Origin: Clostridiales bacterium
Lineage (GTDB): Bacteria > Bacillota > Clostridia > Christensenellales > CAG-138
Assembly: GCA_031270585.1 (NCBI GenBank)
Contig: JAISXK010000044.1
Coordinates: forward strand, 1-16,482
Length of the DNA: 16,482 bases
Reading direction: 5' to 3'
In this document: positions 14,562 to 16,482 of the stretch, piece after piece
Position numbering within the stretch: position 1 is the stretch's first letter
How the letters are laid out: each line of letters opens with the position of its first letter
The notes under the pieces: model-generated
What the model was told of the DNA's origin: nothing
What the model saw: only the letters and a program-made list of their open reading frames with translations
The model's database searches: none
Made by a program: the position numbers and the translations under genes

Positions 14562-14596
14562 AGTAAGTGAAGCCCGAAGAGAGGTTAATCAGGATA

Positions 14597-16482
14597 ATGA
14601 GTGAAAACCCGACAGGCCGTATTGAAGCGCGTGATATTGAAAAGGAGATGCGGGAGAGCTTTATCGCCTACTCCATGTCCGTCATCACCAACCGCGCGCT
14701 ACCCGATGTGCGCGACGGGCTTAAACCCGTACACCGGCGCATACTGTACGCTATGGATGAACTGGGGCTTACCCCCGATAAGCCATTTCGCAAATGCGCG
14801 CGTATCGTGGGCGACGTGCTGGGCAAATACCACCCGCATGGCGACTCATCCATATACGACGCGCTTGTGCGCCTCGCGCAGGATTTTAATACCCGCTGCC
14901 CGCTGGTAGAGGGGCACGGCAACTTTGGCTCGGTGGATGGCGACGGCGCCGCCGCCATGCGTTATACCGAGGCGCGGTTTTCACGGATCGCGCCGGAAAT
15001 GCTGGCCGATATAGAAAAAAACACCGTGGATTTCATGCCTAACTTTGATGAAACGCTGCTGCAGCCCAGGGTGCTGCCCGCACGCTTCCCCAATCTTTTA
15101 GTGAACGGCTCGGGCGGGATTGCTGTGGGCATGGCGACCAATATACCGCCGCACAACCTGGGCGAATGTATCGACGCGCTTTGCGCGCTGATAGACGACC
15201 CCGACATCGCCATGGATACGCTTATCGCGCACATGCCCGGCCCGGATTTCCCCACGGGCGGCGTGATTATGGGCAGAAGCGGCATCGCGGCCGCCTATAA
15301 CACCGGCCGCGGGCGCGTTGTGACGCGCGCGCGCGCCGAAATTGAGCAGATGGGCAATGGCAAAAGCCGCATCGTGGTAACGGAAATACCCTATCAGGTA
15401 AATAAAGCCCGGCTGATGGAGCGCATTGCCGGGCTGGTGCACGAAAAAAAGATAGACGGGATATCGGATCTGCGCGACGAGAGCGACCGTAACGGTATGC
15501 GCATTGTGATCGAGCTAAAGCGCGACGTTAACGCCAACGTGATACTTAATCTGCTGTACAGGCACACCGCCATGCAGGATACCTTTGGCGTGATCATGCT
15601 CACGCTGGTGGATGGCGAGCCCAAGGTGCTCAACCTGAAGCAGATACTGGAATACTACCTGCTGCACCAGAAAGAGGTTGTAAGCCGCCGCACCCAATAC
15701 GACCTTGAGCGCGCAAGGGAGCGAAGGCATTTGCTTGAAGGGCTCATGAAGGCGCTCGCGCATATCGACGAGGTGGTGGATATCATCAAAAAATCGCCCA
15801 ACGGCCCCGAAGCCAGGGCGCGGCTGATAGCGCGGTTTGATTTTTCGGAAAAGCAGGCGCAGGCTATATTGGATATGCGTTTGCAGCGCTTGACCGGGCT
15901 TGAGCGGGAAAAGATTGAGGGCGAATATACGGCGCTTAGTCAATCCATGGCGTACCTGGAAAGCGTGCTGGCGGACGAGGGGGCGCTGCTTCACGTTATC
16001 CGCGAGGAGGCGCTTGAGATAAAGCGCAAATACAGCAACGCGCGCCGCACCGGGATCACCGATATCATTGAAGATATCGATATGGACGATATCATTCAGG
16101 AAGAGGAGATGTGCGTAACGCTTACGCACCTGGGATACATCAAGCGCGTCGCCAGCGATACCTACCGCGCCCAAAACAGGGGCGGCAAGGGCGTTATGGG
16201 CCAGGGCACGCGCGAAGAGGACACGGTGGAAGGCCTGTTTGTTACATCCACGCACGCTAACATCATGTTTTTTACGAATACCGGCAGGGCCTTTAGAATC
16301 AAATGCTACGCTATACCCGAGGCGGGACGCGCCGCGAAGGGCACGGCCATTGTCAACCTGCTGCAATTGCAGGGCGGGGAGCGCGTTACGGCGGCTTTCC
16401 CCGTAGCGCGCGAATCGGGCGTTGGCCACGACGCAAGCGCAGGCGAGACGGAGGGCAAATACCTTGTGATGGCCACACGCCA
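14597..16482 (+). CDS. gyrA: DNA gyrase subunit A, partial (C-terminus beyond the window)
   Basis: The frame from ATG 14597 stays open to the window end, giving the first 628 residues of a protein normally of about 800-850. It is the DNA breakage-reunion subunit that pairs with GyrB. The winged-helix region has KCARIVGDVLGKYHPHGD (66-83). The catalytic tyrosine is Y123 in AAMRYTEARF. The quinolone-resistance region has S84 and D88 (E. coli S83 and D87), i.e. the wild-type, sensitive-type residues. The GyrA C-terminal pinwheel begins near 500, with the GyrA box QNRGGKG at 526-532, where the usual second-position Arg/Lys is Asn; this box marks gyrase rather than topoisomerase IV. AGGA and AGAGAGG lie upstream of the ATG, neither ideally spaced. 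It is missing from a closed-frame ORF list only because its stop lies outside the window. Confidence 0.97.
   Translation, partial: MSENPTGRIEARDIEKEMRESFIAYSMSVITNRALPDVRDGLKPVHRRILYAMDELGLTPDKPFRKCARIVGDVLGKYHPHGDSSIYDALVRLAQDFNTRCPLVEGHGNFGSVDGDGAAAMRYTEARFSRIAPEMLADIEKNTVDFMPNFDETLLQPRVLPARFPNLLVNGSGGIAVGMATNIPPHNLGECIDALCALIDDPDIAMDTLIAHMPGPDFPTGGVIMGRSGIAAAYNTGRGRVVTRARAEIEQMGNGKSRIVVTEIPYQVNKARLMERIAGLVHEKKIDGISDLRDESDRNGMRIVIELKRDVNANVILNLLYRHTAMQDTFGVIMLTLVDGEPKVLNLKQILEYYLLHQKEVVSRRTQYDLERARERRHLLEGLMKALAHIDEVVDIIKKSPNGPEARARLIARFDFSEKQAQAILDMRLQRLTGLEREKIEGEYTALSQSMAYLESVLADEGALLHVIREEALEIKRKYSNARRTGITDIIEDIDMDDIIQEEEMCVTLTHLGYIKRVASDTYRAQNRGGKGVMGQGTREEDTVEGLFVTSTHANIMFFTNTGRAFRIKCYAIPEAGRAAKGTAIVNLLQLQGGERVTAAFPVARESGVGHDASAGETEGKYLVMATR

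Overview
The window looks like a chromosomal piece of a Gram-positive, low-oxygen Bacillota (Clostridia-type) bacterium with a fairly GC-rich genome. The reasons are the recF-remB-gyrB-gyrA order, strong AGGAGG-type ribosome binding sites, SigA-type promoters, an LCP-family wall protein, a lipobox lipoprotein, a SpoIIQ-like M23 protein, an ATP-dependent PEP carboxykinase and a Bacillus/Clostridium-type SOS box. The exact lineage is inference. Isoleucine is often encoded by ATA, which is unusual for a GC-rich genome.

Layout. Bases 1-270 hold the 3' end of a plus-strand transcript entering from the left, with a terminator at 80-108, and a terminator at 174-212 serving the first minus-strand gene. 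Three minus-strand envelope genes follow: a secreted protein of about seven SH3b-like modules (270-1898), a membrane-anchored M23/LytM protein resembling SpoIIQ (2080-2811) and a small lipoprotein (3072-3518). Divergent from these are an ECF-type sigma factor (3804-4319) and an overlapping membrane protein that is probably its anti-sigma factor (4312-5172). Next is a monocistronic ATP-type PEP carboxykinase, pckA (5330-6901).

Bases 7031-9271 hold the most interesting unit: a translationally coupled pair of a radical SAM protein with a helix-hairpin-helix segment (TIGR03916-like) and a DUF4130/TIGR03915-like protein. The functions of both families are, as far as I know, unsettled, though they are associated with DNA repair. 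A near-consensus SigA promoter drives the pair, and a perfect LexA/SOS operator core (GAAC-GTAT-GTTC) sits at the predicted transcription start, with a second, one-mismatch copy 20 bp downstream. This supports membership in the SOS regulon.

An LCP-family gene (9355-10845, minus) then lies divergent from recF (11111-12205), remB (12262-12588), gyrB (12589-14547) and gyrA (14597 onward, cut by the window end). This is the right half of the classic dnaA-dnaN-recF-gyrB-gyrA cluster. dnaN is not directly upstream of recF; its usual place holds the divergent LCP gene.

No CRISPR array, insertion sequence, tRNA, rRNA or prophage gene was seen.
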